Part shown: piece by piece, positions 17,554-25,378 of the stretch
Position numbering within the stretch: position 1 is the first letter of the stretch
Layout: every line of letters starts with the position of its first letter
Assembly: GCF_014650435.1 (NCBI RefSeq)
Contig: NZ_BMUY01000001.1
Coordinates: forward strand, 558,001-622,000
DNA from: Streptomyces tendae
Lineage (GTDB): Bacteria > Actinomycetota > Actinomycetes > Streptomycetales > Streptomycetaceae
DNA length: 64,000 nt
Reading direction: 5' to 3'
Program-made: the position numbers and the translations under genes
Notes under the pieces: model-generated
Databases searched by the model: none
Told to the model about the DNA's origin: nothing
Seen by the model: the letters and a program-made list of their open reading frames with translations, nothing else

Positions 17554-18765
17554 TCAGTGCTGGCCGTACCCGTCCAGGAAGTTCCCGATCCGGCCCACCG
17601 CCTCGCGCAGGTCCGCGGCCGTCGGCAGGGTCACCACCCGGAAGTGATCGGGCTCGGGCCAGTTGAAGCCGGTGCCCTGCACGACCATGATCTTCTCCTG
17701 GCGCAGCAGGTCCAGGACCATCCGCCGGTCGTCCTTGATCTTGAAGACCTTGGGGTCGAGCCGCGGGAAGAGGTACAGCGCACCCTTCGGCTTCACGCAG
17801 GTCACGCCGGGAATGCTGGTCAGCGCCTCGTGGGCGGCGTCCCGCTGCTCGCGAAGCCGCCCGCCGGGCAGCACCAGCTCGTTGATGGTCTGCCGCCCGC
17901 TGAGCGCCGCGACCACGCCGTGCTGGCCCGGCATGTTGGCGCACAGGCGCATGTTCGCCAGGATCGTCAGGCCCTCGATGTAGGACTCGGCGTGCGCGCG
18001 CGGCCCGGAGATCGACATCCAGCCGACCCGGTAGCCGGCCACCCGGTACGCCTTGGACATGCCGTTGAAGGTGAGGGTGAGCAGGTCGGGGGCGATCGCG
18101 GCGGTCGGGGTGTGGGTGGCGTCGTCGTAGAGGATCTTGTCGTAGATCTCGTCGGAGCAGACCAGCAGGTTGTGCCGGCGGGCGATGTCCGTCAGTCCGC
18201 GCAGCATCGCGTCGTCGTAGACCGCGCCCGTCGGGTTGTTCGGGTTGATGATCACCAGTGCCTTGGTGCGGTCGGTGATCTTCCGCTCCACGTCCGCGAG
18301 GTCGGGCATCCAGTCGGACTGCTCGTCGCAGCGGTAGTGCACCGCCGTGCCGCCGGACAGTGACACGGCGGCCGTCCACAGGGGGTAGTCCGGGGCCGGG
18401 ACGAGGACCTCGTCGCCGTCGTCCAGCAGGCCCTGCATCGCCATCACGATCAACTCGGAGACGCCGTTGCCGATGAAGACGTGCTCGACGTCCGTCTCGA
18501 TGCCGAGGGTCTGGTTGTGCATGACGACCGCCCGGCGCGCCGCCAGCAGGCCCTTCGCGTCGCCGTAGCCGTGCGCCGTGGAGACGTTGCGGAGGATGTC
18601 CTCCAGGATCTCCGGCGGGCACTCGAAGCCGAAGGCGGCCGGGTTGCCGGTGTTCAGCTTCAGGATGCGGTGTCCGGCCGCCTCCAGCCGCATCGCCTCC
18701 TCGAGCACCGGGCCCCGGATCTCGTAACAGACGTTGGCGAGCTTGGTCGACTGGATCACCTGCAT
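17554..18765 (-). CDS. PLP-dependent aminotransferase, AlaA-like
   Basis: 403 residues from ATG 18765. Class I/II aminotransferase fold: 'LNTGNPAAFGFECP', 'YGDAKGLLAARRAVV', 'VIINPNNPTGAVYDD', 'SDEIYDKILYDD', and the PLP lysine in 'TFNGMSKAYRVAGYRVGW' near residue 240. The pattern is that of AlaA/YfbQ glutamate-pyruvate aminotransferases, which make alanine and are also active on valine. Full family length; nothing unusual. Single gene, divergent from the protease gene. Confidence 0.9.
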   Translation of the reverse strand: MQVIQSTKLANVCYEIRGPVLEEAMRLEAAGHRILKLNTGNPAAFGFECPPEILEDILRNVSTAHGYGDAKGLLAARRAVVMHNQTLGIETDVEHVFIGNGVSELIVMAMQGLLDDGDEVLVPAPDYPLWTAAVSLSGGTAVHYRCDEQSDWMPDLADVERKITDRTKALVIINPNNPTGAVYDDAMLRGLTDIARRHNLLVCSDEIYDKILYDDATHTPTAAIAPDLLTLTFNGMSKAYRVAGYRVGWMSISGPRAHAESYIEGLTILANMRLCANMPGQHGVVAALSGRQTINELVLPGGRLREQRDAAHEALTSIPGVTCVKPKGALYLFPRLDPKVFKIKDDRRMVLDLLRQEKIMVVQGTGFNWPEPDHFRVVTLPTAADLREAVGRIGNFLDGYGQH

Positions 18766-18923
18766 GTCCGCGAGCTTACGACCCGGTTACGACCCATGGG
18801 CCGTGTTTTCCACCACGTGAGATGCGCCCGTCCGGGTGGTCGTGGCCGCCGGCGGCGGTGGCCGGTGGGCCGGTTCGCGCCAACTGGCGGCCGGTTACCG
18901 GCCCTTGTCCGCACCCCTCTCCG

Positions 18924-18941
18924 TCATGAGAATGCTCATGA
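18924..18941. promoter_or_regulatory. Palindrome upstream of the secreted protease
   Basis: tcatgag-aatg-ctcatga, perfect 7-bp arms with a 4-base spacer, about 60 bases before the protease start and adjacent to 'acaataag', which could serve as part of the promoter. Its position suggests an operator. Confidence 0.5.
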
Positions 18942-18999
18942 CAATAAGGCGCCGCCCGGACGACCTCCGGCCGGTGCCCTCCATAGAGGGGACCCCCAC

Positions 19000-19863
19000 A
19001 TGAACAAGCCTCTCCTTGCCGCGCTCGCCACCCTCGCCGTCACCGGGATAGGCGTGGCACCGGCGGCCGCGTCACCCGCGGCTCCCGCCTCATCCGCGGC
19101 TCCCGCGTCACCCGCGGCTCCCGCCGCCCGTGCCGTGTCCTTCGCCGGCACCGTCGCGCTCAGCAACTGCTCCGGCTCCCTCGTGCGCCTGCCCGCCTCC
19201 GAGGACGACGACCCGGCGCTGGTCATGTCCAACGGCCACTGTCTGGAGACCGGCTTCCCGGCGGCCGGCGAGGTCGTCGTGGACCAGCCCTCCAGCCGCA
19301 GCTTCGGGCTGCTCAACGCCTCCGGCACCCGCGTCGGCACCCTGCGGGCCGGCAAGATCGCCTACGCGACGATGACCGACACGGACGTCTCGCTCTACCA
19401 GCTCACCAGCACGTACGCCCAGATCCGCGGCTCCTACGGGATCAGCCCGCTCACCCTCGACGACACCCGTCCCACGGCCGGCACCGCGATCACCGTCGTC
19501 TCCGGCTACTGGAAGCGCACCTACGCCTGCGATGTCGACGGGTTCGCGTACCGCCTGAAGGAGGGGGAGTGGACCTGGAAGGACTCGGTCCGCTACACCT
19601 CCGCCTGCCAGACCATCGGCGGCACCTCCGGATCGCCCGTCGTCGACAACGCCACCGGCGAGGTCGTCGCCGTCAACAACACCGGCAACGAGGACGGCGG
19701 GCGCTGCACCGACAACAACCCCTGCGAGGTCGCCGAGGACGGCACCGTGACGGTCCGCGAGGGCATCAACTACGGCCAGCAGACCTACCAGATCCCCGCC
19801 TGCTTCGGCCTCGACAACAAGCTGGACCTCTCGCGCAGCGGCTGCGTCCTGCCCAAGCCGTAG
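19000..19863 (+). CDS. Secreted trypsin-like serine protease (S1 family)
   Basis: 287 residues from ATG 19000. A signal peptide ends near 'VAPAAASPA', followed by a short Ala/Pro/Ser repeat ('SPAAPAS SAAPAS PAAPAA', visible as tandem cgcggctcccgc units in DNA). The mature domain shows the chymotrypsin triad: His in 'VMSNGHCL', Asp in 'TDTDVSLYQL', Ser in 'TIGGTSGSPVV'. Paired cysteines suggest disulfides. It is an extracellular protease; substrate is not evident. The preceding palindrome and its single-gene layout suggest its own regulation. Confidence 0.9.
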   Translation: MNKPLLAALATLAVTGIGVAPAAASPAAPASSAAPASPAAPAARAVSFAGTVALSNCSGSLVRLPASEDDDPALVMSNGHCLETGFPAAGEVVVDQPSSRSFGLLNASGTRVGTLRAGKIAYATMTDTDVSLYQLTSTYAQIRGSYGISPLTLDDTRPTAGTAITVVSGYWKRTYACDVDGFAYRLKEGEWTWKDSVRYTSACQTIGGTSGSPVVDNATGEVVAVNNTGNEDGGRCTDNNPCEVAEDGTVTVREGINYGQQTYQIPACFGLDNKLDLSRSGCVLPKP

Positions 19864-19900
19864 GGCCTGCCCGCGCCGGTCCCGGCGGACCGGCCCCGGC

Positions 19901-21511
19901 TCAGCGCGGAACCCGGCGCACCGACCGCCCGGCCAGCACGTCGGTGCGCCGCCCGTCCTCCATCACGAACCGCCCGTCGACCAGCACGTGCGGGATGCCC
20001 GTGGGCAGGACGCGCGGGTTCTCGTAGGTGCTGCCCGCCGCGACCGTCGCCGGGTCGAAGAGCACCAGGTCGGCCCGGTAGCCCTCGCGGACCAGACCGC
20101 GGTCGGGCAGCCGCAGCCGGGCCGCCGGGCGAGAGGTCAGGTGGGCGACGCACTCCTCCAGCGGGAGCACGCCCAGCTCGCGCACGTAGTGGCCCAGGTA
20201 GTGCGGGAAGGTGCCGTAGGCGCGCGGGTGCGGCTTGGCGCCCTGGAGAATGCCGTCCGAGCCGCCGGTGTGCACCCGGTGCCGCATGATCGCGCGGACG
20301 TTCTCCTCGTGGCCGACGTGCTGGAGGATGGTCGGCGCCAGCCGGTCCGCCAGCAGCAGGTGCCGGGCGACCTGCCACGGGGTCTCGCCGCGCAGCCGCG
20401 CCGACTCCAGGACCGTACGGCCGACGTACTCCGCCAGCGCCGGGTCGCCGGTGCCGGAGATCTCGATCGTCTCCCACTCCATGGGCACGCCGTGGGAGCC
20501 GTCGGAGCCGATCTCCTCCATGTGGTGGCGGATGCGCTCGGCGGTGTCGTCGTCCGCCAGCCGCTTCATGATCTGGTCCGGGCCGCCCTCGCTGGCCCAG
20601 CTCGGCAGCAGCGCCACGAGGGTGGTGCAGCCGGGGGTGTAGGGGTACGTGTCGAGCGTGATGTCGGCACCGGCGGCGAGCGCGCCGTCCAGCAGCGTCA
20701 GCAGCTCGGGCGCCTTGCCCTTGTTGACGCCGAAGTTCATGGTGGCGTGGGCGAGGTGCAGCGGGCAGTCCGCCTCCCGCGTCAGCTCCACCATCTCCTC
20801 GTACGCCTGGAGCGCCCCGGCGCCGTACGAGCGGTGGTGCGGGCAGTAGTAGCCGCCGTACGACGCCACCACCCGGCACAGCTCGGTCAGCTCGGCGTCC
20901 TTGGCGTACATGCCGGGCGTGTAGGTCAGCCCGGACGACATGCCGACCGCGCCCTGCTCCATGCCCTCGGCGACCAGCCGCCGCATGTGCTCCAGCTCCG
21001 CCTCGGTCGCCTCCCGGTCGTCCCAGCCGACCGCGAGGGCGCGCACCGTGCCCTGCGGGATCAGGTAGGCGGCGTTGACCGCGATGCCGCGGTCGAGCCG
21101 GTCCAGGTACTCGCCGACCGACCGCCAGTCGAAGTCGACGTCGTCGCCGGGGCCGTTCCACCCGGCGATGGCGCGGCGCACCTCGCCGAGGGTGCGGTCG
21201 TCGACCGGCGCGTACGACAGCCCGTCCTGACCGATGACCTCCAGGGTGACGCCCTGCGCGGCCTTGGCGCTGTGGTCCGGGTCCCGCAGCAGCGCCAGGT
21301 CGCTGTGGGCGTGCATGTCGATGAAGCCGGGGGCCAGGACCAGGCCCTCGGCGTCCAGCTCGCGGCGTGCCTTGGGGCGCTGGCAGCCGGCGGCCGCCGC
21401 CTCCTTGACGATCGAGACGATCCGGCCGCCGTCGACCACCACGTCCGCGCGGTACGCGTCCGCCCCCGAGCCGTCCACGACGTCGGCGTCCCTGATGACC
21501 AGCTCTTCCAT
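19901..21511 (-). CDS. D-aminoacylase-type amidohydrolase (candidate N-acetylglucosaminate deacetylase)
   Basis: 536 residues from ATG 21511, 33 bases after the deaminase gene. Amidohydrolase fold of the N-acyl-D-amino-acid deacylase group: metal motif 'PGFIDMHAHSD', 'LAHATMNFGVNKGKAPE', 'HVGHEENVRAIMRH', 'HTGGSDGI' with the catalytic Asp, and the C-terminal 'YRADLVLFDP'. These enzymes remove an acyl group from a D-amino acid. Where classical D-aminoacylases have a metal-binding Cys (…GNCG…), this one has 'EVIGQDGLSYAP', so its substrate may differ. With a D-amino acid deaminase, KDG-type kinase and aldonate permease next door, an N-acyl amino-aldonic acid is a plausible substrate (inference). 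Confidence 0.85.
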   Translation of the reverse strand: MEELVIRDADVVDGSGADAYRADVVVDGGRIVSIVKEAAAAGCQRPKARRELDAEGLVLAPGFIDMHAHSDLALLRDPDHSAKAAQGVTLEVIGQDGLSYAPVDDRTLGEVRRAIAGWNGPGDDVDFDWRSVGEYLDRLDRGIAVNAAYLIPQGTVRALAVGWDDREATEAELEHMRRLVAEGMEQGAVGMSSGLTYTPGMYAKDAELTELCRVVASYGGYYCPHHRSYGAGALQAYEEMVELTREADCPLHLAHATMNFGVNKGKAPELLTLLDGALAAGADITLDTYPYTPGCTTLVALLPSWASEGGPDQIMKRLADDDTAERIRHHMEEIGSDGSHGVPMEWETIEISGTGDPALAEYVGRTVLESARLRGETPWQVARHLLLADRLAPTILQHVGHEENVRAIMRHRVHTGGSDGILQGAKPHPRAYGTFPHYLGHYVRELGVLPLEECVAHLTSRPAARLRLPDRGLVREGYRADLVLFDPATVAAGSTYENPRVLPTGIPHVLVDGRFVMEDGRRTDVLAGRSVRRVPR

Positions 21512-21544
21512 GCCTGACTCCTCCTGGATCCGCTGCCGGATCCG

Positions 21545-22846
21545 CTAGAAGAACGTGCGGATGTAGTCGACGACCGTCCCGTCCGCCTCGGCGACCGGGA
21601 TGAGCTGCCACTTGTCGAAGGAGGTGCACGGGTGGGACAGGCCCGTCCCGAGCCAGTCGCCGACCTCCAGGTCCGCCTCGGCGGTGGTGCGCAGCCAGGC
21701 GTGCTGGTCGGACAGGCCGGTCACCGTGATTCCGGTCGCCGGGCGCTCCGGACCACCGTCCGCGGGGCGCACCACCTGCGCGAAGGGCAGATGCAGGTCG
21801 TACGCCGCGTCCCGCTTGCCCGCGTTGGTGAACGCCTGCTCGGGGGAGGGGCGGGAAACGACCTGGCTCCACAGCCGGAACGCGGGCTCCAGGGCGCCCT
21901 CCTCGGGGACCCGGTTGAAGGGGGTCAGCTCGCGGTAGTGGCCGTCGTCGTGGGAGACGTACGCGCCCGAGCGCAGCAGCTTCAGCACCGGCCGGGACAG
22001 GTCGGGGACCTCGGCGAACACGTCGGCCACCGCGTCGAACCAGGCGCTGCCGCCCGCGCTCAGCACGATCTCCTCCAGGCCGTCGAACCGCCCGGCCTTG
22101 TCGAAGTCGACGGCGAGCGCGACCAGCCGCCGCAGCCACGCGTGCACGCGCTCCGGGTCGGCGTCCGGCACCTCGCCCTCGTACCCGGCGACCCCGGCCA
22201 GCCGCAGCGTCCGCGCCCCGGCCACCGCGTCGGCGACCGCGGCGCACTCGGCCTCGGTACGCACGCCGGTCCGGGCACCCGCACCGGCGGCCAGCTCGAC
22301 CACGACGTCCAGCGGGCGGGCGGCCCCCGCGTCCGTCAGGGCCGCGTCCATCAGCTCCACGCCGCGCACGGAGTCGACGTAGCAGACGAAACGGAAGTCC
22401 GGGTCGGCGTCCAGCTCCGAGGAGATCCAGCGCAGGGCGGCGGCGTCGACCAGCTCGTTGGCCAGGAAGGCCCGCTGGATGCCGAAGGCCCGCGCCACCC
22501 GCACCTGGTGCGGAACGGCGAGGGTGATGCCCCAGGCGCCGTGCTCGATCTGGCGGTGGAAGAGCTGCGGGGCCATGGAGGTCTTGCCGTGCGGCGCGAA
22601 GGCGAGGCCGTGCCGGGCGGAGTACGTCTCCATGAGCTTCAGGTTGTGCTCCAGGCGCTCGGCGGACAGCGCGAGGACGGGGGTGGTGAAACCGCCGGTG
22701 AAGAGGTTGCGGCGCTGTCCGGCCAGCTCGGCGACGGTCAGGCCGTACGCGTCCGGCGGGAGGCCCTTGAAGCGGTGGTCGACGTGCTCCTCGGCCAGCC
22801 TGGCGAGAGCGTCGCGGCCGGTGCCGGGGCCGGAGTCGAGGGCCAT
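21545..22846 (-). CDS. PLP-dependent D-amino acid deaminase/dehydratase (D-threonine aldolase-like fold)
   Basis: 433 residues from ATG 22846. N-terminal alanine-racemase-type barrel with the PLP lysine in 'FAPHGKTSMAPQLF', and a C-terminal D-serine-dehydratase-like domain with the metal His and Cys in 'LSDQHAWL' and 'LSHPCTSFDKW'. Family members deaminate D-serine, D-threonine or related D-amino acids; D-glucosaminate dehydratase, which makes 2-keto-3-deoxygluconate, belongs to this fold group as I recall. First gene of the minus-strand operon; a palindrome lies 20 bases upstream of its start. Confidence 0.85.
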   Translation of the reverse strand: MALDSGPGTGRDALARLAEEHVDHRFKGLPPDAYGLTVAELAGQRRNLFTGGFTTPVLALSAERLEHNLKLMETYSARHGLAFAPHGKTSMAPQLFHRQIEHGAWGITLAVPHQVRVARAFGIQRAFLANELVDAAALRWISSELDADPDFRFVCYVDSVRGVELMDAALTDAGAARPLDVVVELAAGAGARTGVRTEAECAAVADAVAGARTLRLAGVAGYEGEVPDADPERVHAWLRRLVALAVDFDKAGRFDGLEEIVLSAGGSAWFDAVADVFAEVPDLSRPVLKLLRSGAYVSHDDGHYRELTPFNRVPEEGALEPAFRLWSQVVSRPSPEQAFTNAGKRDAAYDLHLPFAQVVRPADGGPERPATGITVTGLSDQHAWLRTTAEADLEVGDWLGTGLSHPCTSFDKWQLIPVAEADGTVVDYIRTFF

Positions 22847-22866
22847 GGAGCCTCCCTGATCTGATC

Positions 22867-22893
22867 CGTTGCAAACTCTGCAACGATCGTTGC
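22867..22893. promoter_or_regulatory. Palindromic operator between divergent catabolic operons (likely IclR site)
   Basis: cgttgca-aactc-tgcaacg (22867-22885) is a perfect 7-bp inverted repeat, followed at once by a third half-site, atcgttgcg. It lies in the 181-bp gap between the deaminase operon and the kinase-IclR operon, so one regulator could control both. The IclR protein encoded at 24080 is the obvious candidate. Confidence 0.65.
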
Positions 22894-23027
22894 GTATATC
22901 GCTTACTGCTGTCTAACATCTCGGCGAACGCGGGGTCAACGGAGCAGCCGCCCGCGAGACGCGTAACGAGACGCGCAGAACGAGCCGCAGACAGCGCAGA
23001 CGCCGCAGACGAGGAGCCCCCACCATC

Positions 23028-24083
23028 GTGACCGCCATCGGACGAACCAGCACCGCCCCCGACGTCGTGGACGTCGTCGCGCTCGGCGAGTCCATGGTCA
23101 CCTTCCTGCCCTCCCGCCCCGGGCGCCTCGCCGACGTCCCCGCCTTCGAGAGGGCCATCGGCGGCGCCGAATCCAACGTGACCTGCGTGCTCGCCGCCGC
23201 CGGACACTCCACGCGCTGGGTCGGCCGGGTCGGCGCCGACGGCTTCGGCGACCACCTCGTCGAGGCCATCGGCGCCTACGGCGTCGACGTCGGTGCCGTG
23301 CGCCGCGACCCCGCCCGCCCCACCGGCATCTACTTCCGAACCGCCGGCGACCGTGCCACCGACGCCCACGAGGTGGCGTACTACCGGGCGGGCTCGGCGG
23401 CCTCCGCGATGTCCGTCGACACCATGGACCTCGACGCGATCCGCTCCGGCCGCGTCCTGCACCTGTCCGGCATCACCCCCGCGCTCTCCGCCGACTGCCT
23501 GGACCTGACGCGCGAGCTGACCACCCGCCGCCCCGGCCGCCCCCTGGTCTCCTTCGACGTCAACCACCGCCCCGGCCTGTGGCGGGACGCCGGTCACGGC
23601 CACGGCCCCGAGGTGCTCCTCGACCTGGCCCGCGGCGCCGACCTCGTCTTCGTCGGCGACGACGAGGCACGGGACGCCTGGGGTCTCGGCGGACCCGAGG
23701 CCGTCCGCGCCGCGCTGCCCGAGCCGGAGCTGCTCGTCGTCAAACAGGGCGCGAGCGGCGCCACCGCCTTCCACGGCACCGACGCCACCTACGTGCCCGC
23801 CCTGCACGTCGACGTCGTCGCCGCCGTCGGCGCGGGCGACGCCTTCGCCGCCGGGTTCCTCTCCGCCACCCTGCGCGGCAAGCCCGTACGCGAGCGCCTG
23901 CGCCACGGCCACCTCATGGCCGCCGCCGCCCTCACCGTCCCCGGCGACCTCGCCACACCCCCAGCCCGCGACCACGCCGACCGCCTGGCCGCCCTCGACG
24001 ACACCGCGTGGGGGAGACTGCGACTCGGCCCCGGCTGGACACAGGACGTCCGAGGGGCCGACGAGGAGGTACGCACACCATGA
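23028..24083 (+). CDS. PfkB-family sugar kinase (2-keto-3-deoxygluconate kinase-like)
   Basis: 351 residues from GTG 23028 with GAGGAG at 23011. Ribokinase/PfkB fold: 'VVALGESMVTFLP', 'AIGGAESNVTCVLA', 'WVGRVGADGFGDHLV', and the C-terminal signature 'VVAAVGAGDAFAAGFL' with the catalytic Asp. The N-terminal pattern and 'GIYFRT' resemble KDG kinases, which phosphorylate 2-keto-3-deoxygluconate at C6 for cleavage by KDPG aldolase. It overlaps the IclR gene (ATGA). No aldolase gene is in the window. Confidence 0.85.
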   Translation: MTAIGRTSTAPDVVDVVALGESMVTFLPSRPGRLADVPAFERAIGGAESNVTCVLAAAGHSTRWVGRVGADGFGDHLVEAIGAYGVDVGAVRRDPARPTGIYFRTAGDRATDAHEVAYYRAGSAASAMSVDTMDLDAIRSGRVLHLSGITPALSADCLDLTRELTTRRPGRPLVSFDVNHRPGLWRDAGHGHGPEVLLDLARGADLVFVGDDEARDAWGLGGPEAVRAALPEPELLVVKQGASGATAFHGTDATYVPALHVDVVAAVGAGDAFAAGFLSATLRGKPVRERLRHGHLMAAAALTVPGDLATPPARDHADRLAALDDTAWGRLRLGPGWTQDVRGADEEVRTP

Positions 24084-24844
24084 GCCAGACCGTCGACCGC
24101 GCGCTGAGCATCCTGCCGCTGCTCGCCGAGGGCCCCGCCGACCTGGGCCGGGTCGCCGACCGCCTGGGCGTGCACAAGTCCACGGCCCTGCGCCTGCTGC
24201 GCACCCTCCACGAACACGGCTTCGTCTACCGGCAGGCCGACCAGCGCTACCGCCTCGGCGCCCGGCTGATCTCCCTCGCCCAGGAGGCGATGGAGAACCT
24301 GGACGTCCGCGAGATCGCCCACCCCCACCTCGTACGCCTCAACGAACAGGTCGGACACACCGTCCACCTCGCCGTCCACGAGGAGGACGAGGTCCTCTAC
24401 ATCGACAAGGTCGAGAGCCGCTACCCGGTCCGCATGTACTCCCGGATCGGCAAGCCCGTCGCCATCACCGTCGCGGCCGTCGCCAAGCTGCTGCTCGCCG
24501 ACCTTCCCGAGAACGAGCGCCGTGCCGTGGCCGAGCAGCTCGACTACCCCATGTACACGGCCCGTTCGACACCGAACGCCGACGGGTTCCTCAAGGAACT
24601 CGCCAAGGTGCGCGAACAGGGCTGGGCCACCGACCTCGGTGGCCACGAGGAGTCCATCAACTGCGTCGCCGCGCCCATCCGGGGCGCCGACGGCCGGGTG
24701 GTCGCCGCCATGTCGGTCTCCGCGCCGAACGTGGTCGTCACCGCCGAGGAACTCCTCACCCTGCTCCCGCTGGTGCGCCGTACGGCGGACGCCATCAGCG
24801 GCGAGTACTCCGGCAGGACCCCAGTCAAGGAAGTCACCGCATGA
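24080..24844 (+). CDS. IclR family transcriptional regulator
   Basis: 254 residues from ATG 24080, overlapping the kinase stop by 4 bases and RidA by 4. N-terminal winged helix ('VDRALSILPLLAEGPADLG', 'VADRLGVHKSTALRLLRTLH') and C-terminal effector domain ('VLYIDKVESRYPVRMYSRIG', 'INCVAAPIRGADGRVVAAMS'). IclR proteins such as KdgR sense sugar-acid metabolites. It probably controls both divergent operons through the palindrome at 22867. Confidence 0.9.
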   Translation: MSQTVDRALSILPLLAEGPADLGRVADRLGVHKSTALRLLRTLHEHGFVYRQADQRYRLGARLISLAQEAMENLDVREIAHPHLVRLNEQVGHTVHLAVHEEDEVLYIDKVESRYPVRMYSRIGKPVAITVAAVAKLLLADLPENERRAVAEQLDYPMYTARSTPNADGFLKELAKVREQGWATDLGGHEESINCVAAPIRGADGRVVAAMSVSAPNVVVTAEELLTLLPLVRRTADAISGEYSGRTPVKEVTA

Positions 24845-25251
24845 CCGACAAGATCGCTCTCGTCCCCGCGACCCACACCGTCCCCCCGGCGAAGTTCAGC
24901 CACGGCGTGAAGAAGGGCAACATCCTCCAGGTCGCCGGCCAGGTCGGCTTCCTGCCCCACGAGGAGGGCAAGGCCCCCACCCCGGCCGGCCCCACCCTGC
25001 GTGAGCAGACCCTCCAGACCCTCGCCAACGTCAAGGCGATCCTGGAGGAGGGCGACGCGTCCTGGGACGACGTGATGATGCTCCGCGTCTACCTCACCGA
25101 CGTGGACCACTTCGCCGAGATGAACGAGATCTACAACGCCTACTTCGAGGAGCAGGGCCTCACCCAGCCGCCCGCCGCGCGCACGACCGTGTACGTCGGG
25201 CTGCCCGCCGGCCTCCTCATCGAGATCGACGCGCTCGCCGTCCTCGGCTGA
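24841..25251 (+). CDS. RidA family reactive-intermediate deaminase
   Basis: 136 residues from ATG 24841. YjgF/YER057c/UK114 fold: 'KKGNILQVAGQVGFLP', 'REQTLQTLANVKAILEEGDA', 'VLRVYLTD'-type strand here 'MMLRVYLTDVDHF', and the substrate arginine in 'PPAARTTVYVGLPAG'. RidA hydrolyses enamine/imine intermediates released by PLP-dependent dehydratases. That activity matches the deaminase in the divergent operon and supports a shared pathway. Confidence 0.9.
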   Translation: MTDKIALVPATHTVPPAKFSHGVKKGNILQVAGQVGFLPHEEGKAPTPAGPTLREQTLQTLANVKAILEEGDASWDDVMMLRVYLTDVDHFAEMNEIYNAYFEEQGLTQPPAARTTVYVGLPAGLLIEIDALAVLG

Positions 25252-25291
25252 CCGTCGCGCCACCCCGCCTGTCTGACCGTCTGTCTGTGAA

Positions 25292-25328
25292 CGGCACGGC
25301 GTCCCCCACCCCCGGGGGCGCCGTGCCG
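25292..25328. terminator. Strong hairpin after ridA
   Basis: cggcacggcgtccccc (25292-25307) pairs with gggggcgccgtgccg (25314-25328), leaving one unpaired base and a 6-base loop. It lies 41 bases after the ridA stop and 50 before the permease gene, so it may attenuate or end the kinase-iclR-ridA transcript. Confidence 0.65.
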
Positions 25329-25378
25329 CGCTCCACCCTGCCCGAAAGCTCCATGTACTTATCCAGAGGACCCCCCGT

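Noticed and set aside
19785-23975. 1396-codon open frame on the minus strand spanning several genes
   Set aside because: It runs out of frame through two real minus-strand genes and opposite a kinase gene; no domain and a skewed Arg/Gly/Ala composition.
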